The translations under genes and the position numbers were made by a program. From assembly GCF_009495755.1 (NCBI RefSeq), contig NZ_WIBJ01000031.1, forward strand, positions 292,811 to 356,810: a stretch of 64,000 nt of DNA. The letters run 5' to 3'. Source of the stretch: Flavobacterium sp. LMO8. Its GTDB lineage: Bacteria; Bacteroidota; Bacteroidia; Flavobacteriales; Flavobacteriaceae. A model generated the notes under the pieces. It was not told where the DNA came from. It saw nothing but the letters and a program-made list of their open reading frames with translations, and searched no databases. Below, in pieces: positions 1-5,942 of this stretch. Positions within the stretch are counted from its first letter, which is position 1. Every line of letters starts with the position of its first letter.

Positions 1-60
1 TTAACTAGTTTGCAAAAAATTAAACGGCATTGATGTATGATTCAGAAATGCCGTTTTTTT
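1..60 (+). repeat. Repeat A, copy 1, with built-in terminator hairpin
   Basis: This is the first of three near-identical copies (others at 1479 and 3765). It starts with TTAACTAGTT and ends in a T-run. Bases 22-31 (AAACGGCATT) pair with 47-56 (AATGCCGTTT), giving a 10-bp stem followed by T's, a classic intrinsic terminator. The window starts exactly at this copy, so its left context is unknown. The copies separate the toxin-type modules of the island. Confidence 0.9.
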
Positions 61-94
61 GTGCACTGAATTGTATTGGTACATTGAGATAAAC

Positions 95-190
95 TCAAGA
101 ACTCGTAAAGTATATATATTAGAACAACGGAGAAATACATCAAATCAAATGCTAAAAACGAGCGGGTATTGATAAACAGGTATTTTCTAA
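95..190 (+). repeat. Repeat B, copy 1 (decayed coding remnant)
   Basis: This stretch aligns to 1640-1740 over about 100 bases with scattered substitutions. Shared blocks include CAAGAACTCG and a long identical block around GAACAACGGAGAAATACATC. In one frame both copies read ...TEKYIKS-(N/D)-(A/S)-KNE...LI(N/D)RYF, and in another ...LEQRRNTSN...LKTSG followed by stop. Neither frame is open far upstream, so I read it as the tail of a displaced gene whose identity I cannot tell. It lies directly after repeat A and directly before the promoter of the HTH/Fic module, the same position as copy 2 before the HigBA module. Confidence 0.7.
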
Positions 191-196
191 TTTTAT

Positions 197-377
197 AAAG
201 TAATCTTTTATGTTTGCTTTTATTATGTAAAGTAAACTTTTAAGTGTACTATTTTTTTTAAAAGTAATCTTATAAATTTACTTAAATATTAAAAAGTAAT
301 CGTTTGTGTTTACTATTTTTTTAAAATGTAAATAAATATGTTTACATTTGTAAAGTTTTGTAAACATATACGTAATG
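197..377 (+). promoter_or_regulatory. 32-bp-periodic operator array and promoter of the HTH/Fic module
   Basis: Five units of about 21 bp begin at 197, 229, 261, 293 and 325, a spacing of exactly 32 bp. A weaker sixth begins at 357. The consensus is GTAA-N9-TTTAC, a dyad; unit 5 is the best palindrome (AATGTAAA at 325-332 against TTTACATT at 341-348). A Bacteroidetes -7 box TACATTTG lies at 343-350 inside unit 5, and the start codon of the downstream HTH protein is at 375. I infer cooperative autoregulation by that HTH protein, because 32 bp is close to three helical turns and puts all sites on one DNA face. Confidence 0.7.
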
Positions 378-836
378 AGAAATCAAAAAAAACTATTAAT
401 AGAGCAATTGGATAGAAAGATAAAACCTTTCCAAAAAACTGAAAATGTTATTATTCCTGAAAAAGGATGGGTATATAGTATTAGAACGGCTTTAAATATG
501 ACGCTTGAACAATTAGGTGAAAGATTGAATATTACAAAGCAAGGAGTGAAAAAGATTGAGGAAAGAGAAGCAAATGAATCTATTTCTTTAAATTCGCTCA
601 AAGAAATAGCTAATGTATTGGATATGAAATTTGTTTACGGATTTGTTCCTAAGAAAGGTTCAATTGAAAATTTTATAGAATATAAATCCGAAGAATTAGC
701 TAGAAAAATTGTTTTAAGAACAAATCACAACATGAAACTTGAGAATCAAGGTAATAGCGAAGAACAAATTCAGAAAGCAATAAAAGATTTGGCAAGTGAA
801 ATAAAACGAGAAGTACGTAGATCATTATGGGATTAG
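375..836 (+). CDS. Mobile mystery protein A (XRE-type HTH regulator)
   Basis: The 153-residue protein has a helix-turn-helix at about residues 36-80 (RTALNMTLEQLGERLNIT followed by KQGVKKIEERE), typical of XRE/Cro DNA-binding domains. Its length, the N-terminal arm and the pairing with a Fic gene match the family called mobile mystery protein A, known to occur with mobile mystery protein B, often on mobile DNA. The stop region overlaps the Fic start by 10 bases, so translation is probably coupled. It is presumably the antitoxin or repressor of the pair and the ligand of the operator array just upstream. The -7 box TACATTTG at 343-350 supports this start. That it neutralises the Fic protein is inference. 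Confidence 0.85.
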   Translation: MRNQKKLLIEQLDRKIKPFQKTENVIIPEKGWVYSIRTALNMTLEQLGERLNITKQGVKKIEEREANESISLNSLKEIANVLDMKFVYGFVPKKGSIENFIEYKSEELARKIVLRTNHNMKLENQGNSEEQIQKAIKDLASEIKREVRRSLWD

Positions 837-1423
837 AATTACAATACGAAGATGGTCAAACACCACTAAGCGAAGAAGAAAAAGAAGGGCTTTTAATAAA
901 GACCATAACAACACATGCTGAATTAGATGAATATGAACAATTAAATATTGAAAATGCGGTTGAATGGCTTATGAGACAGAAGTTGAAAAAAGATAAGGTT
1001 TTGACTGAGGATTTTATAAAAGCATTACATAAAAGAATGTTTGGTAAAGTTTGGAAATGGGCTGGGGAATTTAGACAATCAGAAAAAAATATTGGGGTAA
1101 AATGGATAAATATTTGGACTGATTTAAAAGTATTATTAGATGATACTAGTTATTGGATTGATAATGATACTTTTCCGCCAGACGAAATAGCAATCAGATT
1201 CAAGCATAGATTAGTCAATATTCATTGTTTTCCGAATGGTAATGGTAGACATTCAAGATTGATGGCCGATATAATTGTTGAATCAATTTTTGAAAAAGAA
1301 ATATTTTCATGGCATAGTTCCAATATGGTTAAAGCTGATGAAGTTAGAAAAGAATATATTAAATCGATAAGGCTCGCTGACAATGGAGATATTGAATCAT
1401 TAATAAAATTCGCAAGAACTTAA
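827..1423 (+). CDS. Mobile mystery protein B (Fic-domain protein)
   Basis: This is a 198-residue Fic/Doc-superfamily protein. The signature HCFPNGNGRHSR lies around residues 129-140 and fits HxFx(D/E)GNGRxxR except that the acidic Mg-binding position is Asn. Upstream is the usual helical Fic core with the GKVWKWAGEFR segment (around residues 74-84). Fic enzymes transfer AMP or other phosphate-containing groups to target hydroxyls. I recall the Asn as common in this subfamily but have not verified it, so AMPylation is uncertain. The start overlaps the HTH gene, making a two-gene operon closed by the terminator at 1424-1446. The likely role is the toxin or effector of a toxin-antitoxin-like module. 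Confidence 0.85.
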   Translation: MGLELQYEDGQTPLSEEEKEGLLIKTITTHAELDEYEQLNIENAVEWLMRQKLKKDKVLTEDFIKALHKRMFGKVWKWAGEFRQSEKNIGVKWINIWTDLKVLLDDTSYWIDNDTFPPDEIAIRFKHRLVNIHCFPNGNGRHSRLMADIIVESIFEKEIFSWHSSNMVKADEVRKEYIKSIRLADNGDIESLIKFART

Positions 1424-1446
1424 CTCCCAAATTTGGGAGTTTTTTT
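1424..1446 (+). terminator. Terminator of the HTH/Fic operon
   Basis: CTCCCAAA and TTTGGGAG form a perfect 8-bp stem directly after the Fic stop codon, followed by seven T's. The terminator and the following 31 bases (to 1477) align without gaps to 2482-2535, behind the HigBA module, at about 42 of 54 positions. The two modules therefore share their 3' flank. Confidence 0.9.
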
Positions 1447-1478
1447 ATGTTCAAAATTTATAAAAACCGTAAGATTAG

Positions 1479-1567
1479 TTAACTAGTTCGCAAAAAATTA
1501 AACGGCATTGATGTATGATTCAGAAATGCCGTTTTTTTAATAGTAAAAACAAGAAATCCTAACCGTT
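1479..1567 (+). repeat. Repeat A, copy 2, with extension
   Basis: Bases 1479-1538 match copy 1 almost perfectly; the visible difference is C instead of T in GTTYGC. The extension, about 30 bases starting AATAGTAAAAACAAG, is shared with copy 3. A second hairpin begins in the extension: AAATCCTAAC at 1554-1563 pairs with GTTAGGATTT at 1572-1581, followed by T's. The copy thus carries two terminators in tandem. Confidence 0.9.
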
Positions 1568-1639
1568 AAAAGTTAGGATTTTTTTTTGTTTGAAAATTGT
1601 AATTGGTTAAACGAACGAAAACTAACATTGTTGCAAACG

Positions 1640-1740
1640 CAAGAACTCGCAGTACTATATGGATTGGAACAACGGAGAAATACATCAAATCGGATTCTAA
1701 AAACGAGTGGGAATTGATAGACAGGTATTTTCCTAAAATT
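1640..1740 (+). repeat. Repeat B, copy 2
   Basis: This is the better preserved copy of the element at 95-190. One frame ends KNEWELIDRYFPKI then stop at the 3' edge of the repeat, suggesting the C-terminus of a former protein. It is followed within about 35 bases by the promoter of the HigB-type toxin, just as copy 1 is followed by the promoter region of the HTH/Fic module. Confidence 0.75.
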
Positions 1741-1750
1741 TAAAATAAAA

Positions 1751-1781
1751 GTTGCACTTTGGTACAACTTTTGTATATTTG
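1751..1781 (+). promoter_or_regulatory. HigBA promoter with overlapping dyad operator
   Basis: A -7 box TATATTTG is at 1774-1781, with TTG at 1752-1754 giving a 19-bp spacer. An imperfect 18-bp dyad starts at 1751 (GTTG...CAAC, with internal AC...GT also paired) and covers the -33 region, a natural site for the HigA-type antitoxin. The toxin ATG at 1786 is only four bases after the -7 box, so the transcript may be leaderless or nearly so. Confidence 0.6.
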
Positions 1782-1785
1782 TAAC

Positions 1786-2157
1786 ATGAATAAACAAAGA
1801 ACAATCATTTTTTATAAAGATTATTTTGAAGAATTCTTTGATAAACAGCGAGATAAAGTAAAAAATAAAATTATCTGGACGTTTCAATTAATTGAAGAAT
1901 TAGAAAGAATTCCCGAAACATATCTTAAACATATTGAAAATACGGACGGCTTATTTGAAATCAGAATTCAACAAGGTAGCGACATCTTTAGAATATTCTG
2001 TTTTTTTGACGAAGGACAATTGGTAGTGTTGGCGAATGGATTCCAAAAGAAAACCCAAAAAACTCCAAAGAATGAAATTGAAAAAGCAATAAAAATTAAA
2101 AACGAATATGAATTGGAAATAACGAATTCCAGAAAAAAAATAAATAGCGATGAGTAA
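1786..2157 (+). CDS. HigB/RelE-type toxin (Gp49-like, DUF891)
   Basis: The 123-residue protein resembles phage-derived Gp49-like/HigB toxins, ribosome-dependent mRNA interferases of the RelE superfamily. The cues are the IIFYKDYFEEFF opening, the central LKHIENTDGLFEIRIQ strand pair, and the basic C-terminal stretch GFQKKTQKTP. I chose the ATG at 1786 over an upstream one at 1759 because the -7 box at 1774-1781 would otherwise lie inside the gene. The 3' end overlaps the antitoxin start by 8 bases. The toxin-first order is typical of higBA rather than relBE. Confidence 0.85.
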   Translation: MNKQRTIIFYKDYFEEFFDKQRDKVKNKIIWTFQLIEELERIPETYLKHIENTDGLFEIRIQQGSDIFRIFCFFDEGQLVVLANGFQKKTQKTPKNEIEKAIKIKNEYELEITNSRKKINSDE

Positions 2158-2458
2158 AACGAAAAATAACAACATCAAAACATTAGACCAATTTAAAGAC
2201 AAACATTACGGAAAAGTAGGAACTGCTAAACGTGATGAGTTGGAAATTGGCTACGACAATTTTAGAATTGGTGCAATGATTCACGAGGCTAGAATTCAAA
2301 AAGGTTTAACACAGGAAGAACTTGCTGAAAAGGCTGGAACTACAAAATCATATATTTCAAAAATTGAAAATAATGTAAAAGAAGCTAGATTTTCAACGCT
2401 TCAAAAGATTGTAGAACTAGGTTTGGGTGGTCATTTAGAATTATCGATAAAAATTTAG
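2150..2458 (+). CDS. HigA-type antitoxin, XRE family
   Basis: The 102-residue protein has a canonical XRE helix-turn-helix near the C-terminus: GAMIHEARIQKGLTQEELAE followed by KAGTTKSYISKIENN (around residues 40-75). It is translationally coupled to the toxin by the ATGAGTAA overlap. By family knowledge it should bind the toxin and repress the operon, probably at the dyad at 1751-1768. A terminator follows at 2480-2507. Confidence 0.88.
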   Translation: MSKTKNNNIKTLDQFKDKHYGKVGTAKRDELEIGYDNFRIGAMIHEARIQKGLTQEELAEKAGTTKSYISKIENNVKEARFSTLQKIVELGLGGHLELSIKI

Positions 2459-2479
2459 TTAGAAGTTAATGCAAATTAA

Positions 2480-2507
2480 AGCTCTCAAATCGAGGGCTTT
2501 TTTTATG
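2480..2507 (+). terminator. Terminator of the HigBA operon
   Basis: AGCTCTC and GAGGGCT pair (one G-T wobble) around AAATC and are followed by seven T's. The sequence through 2535 aligns to the terminator and flank of the HTH/Fic module (1424-1477). Confidence 0.85.
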
Positions 2508-2524
2508 CTCAAAAGTTAGGAAAA

Positions 2525-2544
2525 CAATAAGATTAATCTTATTT
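2525..2544. repeat. 18-bp perfect palindrome at the TA/Rhs junction
   Basis: AATAAGATTAATCTTATT is perfectly palindromic. It sits where homology to the other module's 3' flank ends (TAAGATTA) and before the Rhs fragment begins. The corresponding place before repeat A copy 2 reads AAGATTAGTTAACTAG, another near-palindrome, so palindromic junctions recur at module borders. Confidence 0.6.
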
Positions 2545-2613
2545 TCGTTATCCAGAAAATGAAGTTGGAACGTTCTTATTTGGTAAAAAGTTGAGGTGCT
2601 TTATGTGGTTTAG

Positions 2614-3456
2614 TCAAGTTTTACAAAGGCGTATAAGTATAAATACAATGGCAAAGAATATCAAGATGAACTAGGGCTTAATGTTTATAACTATGGATTT
2701 AGAAATTACATGCCTGATTTAGGAAGATGGTTTAATATTGACCCTCTAGCAGAAGAATATTATGATAATTCAGCTTATGTGTATGTAAAAAATAGTCCTT
2801 TAACAAATATAGACCCTGACGGACGCTACCTATTTGGTTTATTTGGAAGTACTTCATCCGAAAGAAGAATGGCACGTGCAGAAAAATATGCTGAAAAAAC
2901 TGGAGGAACTGTATCGGTAAACAGTAATGGTAATCCTTCGGTATCAACATTTACAACTGATGCAGACGGAGGTGTAACAATGACTACGCAATCTAATTTT
3001 GGAGATTTTTCATCTTGGAAAAACTTTAAAAATACTTTATTAGGTTTGGATAGTGCTATGCAAGGTAGTAGCGGAAATGAATATACAGGAACTAAAGGAA
3101 TGAGAGAGTTTGGAGAAGATTTAGGTAAAGGTAGCACGTACGTAAAGGCTGGTGGTGTAGTCTTAGTAGTAGGAGGGGTTATGACAGCTCAGCCACAATT
3201 TGTTACTGCTGGTGTTGGCGCCTACAAGTTTGGGGATGGGATGGACAAAACATCAAATTTACTATTAATCAATGCAGATATTGACCAAAAGAAAGGTGGA
3301 GATGCAGCTGTTAGACTTACAGCACTTGCAGTTGGACAAGCGGCAGGGGCTAAAATTGATAGTAAAATTACTCAAGAAGCAACAAAAACCGTTATAAATT
3401 CAGTTGTAGACAAAGCAATTGATAAGGCAAAAGAGGAATCATTAAGTAAAGATTAA
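2614..3456 (+). pseudogene. Orphan Rhs C-terminal fragment (displaced toxin tip)
   Basis: The frame is open from 2614, just after an in-frame TAG at 2611, and has no plausible start before the Rhs core; the first ATG is at 2710. It begins with an RHS-repeat core: YKYNGKEYQDELGLNVYNYG, then MPDLGRWFNIDPLAEEYY and a run ending NIDPDG. This is the conserved block before variable tips of Rhs/YD polymorphic toxins. The tip after it starts LFGLFGSTSSERR and contains glycine-rich hydrophobic stretches (AGGVVLVVGGVMT) and a helical C-terminus. I recognise no nuclease or deaminase motif. As a start-less core plus tip it is probably a silent cassette that could recombine with a full-length rhs gene outside the window. 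Confidence 0.75.
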
Positions 3457-3462
3457 TTATAT

Positions 3463-3633
3463 ATGAATGTTTTAAAAGCAATAGGTTTTATAATAATAGG
3501 AGTTTTTGTAGCATATTATACTTATAAACATCCTAACAAAACTTTTCCGACTAAAGATTTTGGAGGTTATATGGCAGGTGTTGGTTTTGTTATTTTGGGA
3601 ATATTATTGTTGCTTGGCAAAATTAAAATATAA
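3463..3633 (+). CDS. Small two-TM protein, candidate immunity protein
   Basis: The 56-residue frame starts with ATG six bases after the Rhs-tip stop. It has two hydrophobic segments, IGFIIIGVFVAYYTY (about residues 7-21) and MAGVGFVILGILLLL (about 38-52), separated by a polar linker. Rhs tips are almost always followed by their immunity gene, so position suggests that role. A two-TM immunity protein would fit a membrane-acting tip, consistent with the hydrophobic patches in the fragment before it. No family was recognised. Confidence 0.55.
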   Translation: MNVLKAIGFIIIGVFVAYYTYKHPNKTFPTKDFGGYMAGVGFVILGILLLLGKIKI

Positions 3634-3764
3634 AACTATTAAAAACCTCCCCCGACCGCTCGGATATCTCCCCGCAACGCTAGCGCAGATTTGCAATTTG
3701 TGCCTACAAAGTGAGGAAAAAAGAACTCTAACAATTCATAAATCCTAAATTAAACTAGGATTAG
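3634..3764 (+). other. Intergenic stretch before repeat A copy 3
   Basis: This stretch is locally GC-richer (around 3650-3680) than the rest of the island. It ends in a small hairpin, AATCCTA at 3741-3747 pairing with TAGGATT at 3756-3762, immediately before repeat A. An open frame overlapping it (3560-3748) looks like a shadow. Confidence 0.4.
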
Positions 3765-3853
3765 TTAACTAGTTTGCAAAAAATTAAACGGCATTGATGT
3801 ATGATTCAGAAATGCCGTTTTTTTAATAGTAAAAACAAGAAATCCTAACCGTT
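3765..3853 (+). repeat. Repeat A, copy 3, with extension
   Basis: The core 3765-3824 matches copy 1, and the extension matches copy 2 through AAATCCTAACCGTT. After it the second hairpin is degenerate (GTTAGTATTTTT instead of GTTAGGATTTTT), and repeat B is absent. The copy separates the Rhs-tip cassette from the ParE-type module on the opposite strand. Confidence 0.9.
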
Positions 3854-3903
3854 GAAAAGTTAGTATTTTTTATTATTTGAAAAGGTTTTGTTGTATTTAT
3901 AAA

Positions 3904-4203
3904 TTACAATTTCTCTATTTTGTTAGGATTTTGATGAGTGTTAAAAACAGCATTTAAGAAAACGGTTTTTGTAGGTTCATCTACTAAAAAGAAAGCGATA
4001 AAAGGAAATTTTTTAAAAGGCAAATACCTGTAATTACTATCATGAAAAGAATAAAAAGGGTTTTTCTGTAAATCTTTATAGGTTTTCTTGTAATCATTTA
4101 AAAAATCAATCGCTACTTTTTTACTAACTTCTTCAATGTAATAATTTACAGCATTATCAATGTTCTTGATTGCTATTGGCGAAACAATAATCTTATAAGC
4201 CAT
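3904..4203 (-). CDS. ParE/RelE-family toxin
   Basis: The 99-residue protein opens with YKIIVSPIAIKNIDNAVNYY. It has the middle FLNDYKKTYKDLQKNP and the pattern NYRYLPFKKFPFIAFFLVD, all typical of the ParE/RelE toxin fold. ParE members poison gyrase and RelE members cleave mRNA; the sequence does not tell me which. The start overlaps the 3' end of the antitoxin by 11 bases, so the pair is an antitoxin-first operon. It is the only island module on the minus strand. Confidence 0.85.
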   Translation of the reverse strand: MAYKIIVSPIAIKNIDNAVNYYIEEVSKKVAIDFLNDYKKTYKDLQKNPFYSFHDSNYRYLPFKKFPFIAFFLVDEPTKTVFLNAVFNTHQNPNKIEKL

Positions 4204-4420
4204 ATTTGTTTTTTAAATCGGCAAAAACAATGTCAGCATCTGTGTAGTGTTTTTTATCTAAACCTATTTGACTATCTAATACTTTTTGTTGTTCACTGGA
4301 TAAAACAAATGTTTTTTCTTTAGAAATCTCAAACTTCATTTTTAAAGCTTTTACAAATGCTTTTAAAGCACTTTCTTGCTCTGGAGTTTCTGTGCGTATA
4401 ATAAAAGTGTGCTCTGCCAT
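4193..4420 (-). CDS. Antitoxin partner of the ParE-type toxin
   Basis: The 75-residue protein has an N-terminal beta-strand (EHTFIIRTETPEQESALKAF) and a charged helical tail ending DADIVFADLKNKYGL. It lacks a classical HTH. This form is common for Bacteroidetes antitoxins paired with ParE/RelE toxins. It is assigned mainly by position and overlap with the toxin. A possible -7 box on the minus strand (TATCTTTG, plus-strand 4513-4520) lies about 90 bases upstream, but no good -33 element was found. Confidence 0.7.
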   Translation of the reverse strand: MAEHTFIIRTETPEQESALKAFVKALKMKFEISKEKTFVLSSEQQKVLDSQIGLDKKHYTDADIVFADLKNKYGL

Positions 4421-4689
4421 AATTTCTAAATTTTAATCATTTATTATTATTTTATTCCTTGAAAAACAACAATTTAAGCAAAATTTGCCTTTACAGGACT
4501 CATAATCAATTACAAAGATATTATTTTTTCTATTATATCAGTATCATTACAAGTTTGTACAAGTAATTTTAGTCCAATTTACATTAAAATTATATTCGTT
4601 AAAACAATCATTCATTTCGAAAACGTAACTCAAAAAGGTAGCTATTTAAAATTAAACTTTGAAATCTCTTGTTGTTATTACAAAAAATT

Positions 4690-4716
4690 AATCGGGTTCG
4701 AGTCCCGTCCAAACCA
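4690..4716 (+). other. tRNA 3'-end-like remnant at the island edge
   Basis: The sequence GGGTTCGAGTCCCGTCC followed by AAACCA has a T-loop (TTCGAGT) in a GGG/CCC stem and seven acceptor-like bases plus a discriminator, but no intact tRNA body precedes it. A weak D-arm-like string (around 4625-4644) could be part of a decayed tRNA. It abuts the stop codon of the first core gene (4717-4719). A partial tRNA 3' end at an island boundary is the usual trace of site-specific integration into a tRNA gene. The tRNA type is not assigned. Confidence 0.55.
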
Positions 4717-5214
4717 TCAAAACCAAATTCCTCTATTCTGCCAAACCAAAACAAAGAATAATCCAAAGAAAAGTAAACTCACTAAGAACTTAATAAACGT
4801 TCCCGCTAAGAAACCTAAGAACGAACCTGTAGCCGCTTTAAATGCACGTTTTCCTTCGTTTGAGTTGTAAATGAGTTCGCCGATTAAGGCGCCTAAAAAC
4901 GGTCCAATCAAAAATCCAAAAGGCGGAAAAAACAAACCAACAACCAAACCTATATTCGTTCCCCAAATGCCGTATTTACTTCCGCCAAAATATTTGGTTC
5001 CTTGTGCAGGAATTACATAATCTAAAATTCCAATCACAATGGCAATTACTAAAGTGATTCCCAGCAACCAATAATTCGTTTCCATTCCAGGACAAAAATA
5101 AAGCAACAAAATTCCAACCCAACTAATAGGCGGACCTGGTAAAGCAGGAAGTAAACTACCAATAATTCCCACTATCATTAAAAGCAAACTCAGAATCAGT
5201 AAAAAGTATTCCAT
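4717..5214 (-). CDS. DUF456 family membrane protein
   Basis: The 165-residue, very hydrophobic protein has roughly four to five TM segments. The glycine-rich signature LPALPGPPISWVGILLLYF is near the N-terminus, and FPPFGFLIGPFLGALIGELI is in the middle; both fit DUF456. Biochemical function is unknown. It stands alone, transcribed away from the divergent lipoprotein gene. Its stop codon touches the tRNA-like remnant, so its 3' end forms the boundary between core and island. Confidence 0.85.
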   Translation of the reverse strand: MEYFLLILSLLLMIVGIIGSLLPALPGPPISWVGILLLYFCPGMETNYWLLGITLVIAIVIGILDYVIPAQGTKYFGGSKYGIWGTNIGLVVGLFFPPFGFLIGPFLGALIGELIYNSNEGKRAFKAATGSFLGFLAGTFIKFLVSLLFFGLFFVLVWQNRGIWF

Positions 5215-5279
5215 AAGATTTTAGTTATTGTCTAACAAATTTATAACTTTGTTTTTTATGATGCATTAAAAATCAAATA

Positions 5280-5762
5280 ATGAAATTATTTTCTGGTTTA
5301 TTTCTTTTAATTTTTATGGTTTCCTGTCAGTACTTCGATAAAGAAGTTCCTGATGAGAAAGAATTGTTAGAACAAGAATTGAAAAAAATTAATTGGGAAG
5401 AAGTGGATGAATTTCCATCAGTTTTACAATGTGATACGATAAAAGATACGGAAATAAAAAGACAATGTTTTTTCGATTACTTAGCACAAACCATACAAGA
5501 ACGAATAGGAATTGATACGTTACGATTTGAATATCCAGAAATTGACACCATCAACGTAAAAATTACCGTAAATCCTGATTCGAGTATACAATTTGAAACG
5601 CAATATCCAAACGACAGCATCGCTTTAGCAGATAAAACAAAAATCGATAGTATTTTAACTTCAAGATTATCCGATTTTCCAAAGGTAGAACCTGCGATTA
5701 AAAGAGGTGTGAAAGTAAAAACACAATTTGTGCTTCCGGTGATTATTAAAATAGAGAAATAA
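5280..5762 (+). CDS. Putative lipoprotein with TonB-C-like tail
   Basis: The 160-residue protein has a short signal and lipobox (LLIFMVSC, Cys at residue 16), so it is probably a periplasm-facing lipoprotein. The last 60 residues include RLSDFPKVEPAIKRGVKVKT and QFVLPVIIKIE, resembling the FPxxxPAxxxGxxVxxxFxLPIxF pattern of TonB C-terminal domains. It lacks the N-terminal TM anchor of a true TonB. It might bind a receptor or partner, but the function is not known. It is flanked by divergent and convergent genes and appears monocistronic. Confidence 0.65.
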   Translation: MKLFSGLFLLIFMVSCQYFDKEVPDEKELLEQELKKINWEEVDEFPSVLQCDTIKDTEIKRQCFFDYLAQTIQERIGIDTLRFEYPEIDTINVKITVNPDSSIQFETQYPNDSIALADKTKIDSILTSRLSDFPKVEPAIKRGVKVKTQFVLPVIIKIEK

Positions 5763-5942
5763 GCAAGGGCAAAATCAAGTACAACTTCAATTTCAAGTTG
5801 GGAACACAGAATTAAGAAATTTCAATAATTTTTAAAATCTTATATGAACTTAATTCGAAAAAAATGTCCACTTCAAAAAACTTACATGACTTATATGTTA
5901 AAAACAATTTGTGCTAATTAGTAAAATTCGTGTTTAAGCCAA
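5763..5942. other. Intergenic stretch with dispersed 'TTCAAGTT' low-complexity repeat
   Basis: Bases 5763-5803 (GCAAGGGCAAAATCAAG and onward) resemble 20627-20700 and 26130-26195, which share runs of short CAAG/TTCAA words. No gene or clear terminator was found. Confidence 0.4.

Larger units (their letters stand above)
1568..1785 (+). other. Intergenic stretch with repeat B and the HigBA promoter
   Basis: Between repeat A and the toxin start this stretch holds the right arm of the second hairpin, the B copy (1640-1740) and the toxin promoter. A minus-strand open frame across 1573-1887 is not convincing as a gene: it has no family resemblance and overlaps the repeat, promoter and toxin gene. 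Confidence 0.6.

Noticed and set aside
197..345. CRISPR array
   Set aside because: The period is 32 bp with 21-bp imperfect dyads and 11-bp AT-rich spacers, far shorter than CRISPR spacers. No cas genes are near, and the array leads straight into a promoter.
197..345. Plasmid iterons or replication origin
   Set aside because: No Rep gene, DnaA boxes or partition genes are nearby; the HTH gene and promoter explain the array better.
2826..3137. Antisense ORF opposite the Rhs tip
   Set aside because: No family resemblance, no ribosome binding site, and it follows the codon pattern of the opposite strand.
3560..3748. Open frame across the Rhs-tip/repeat A gap
   Set aside because: It overlaps the better small two-TM frame (3463-3633) and has no start context; the composition suggests a shadow.
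1..3853. Integron cassette array
   Set aside because: The repeat A border TTAGTTAACTAG is palindromic but lacks the GTTRRRY/RYYYAAC pair of attC sites, and no integron integrase is in the window.
4690..4716. Complete tRNA or tmRNA
   Set aside because: Only the T-arm and acceptor 3' strand are convincing; the anticodon arm and 5' acceptor are missing.
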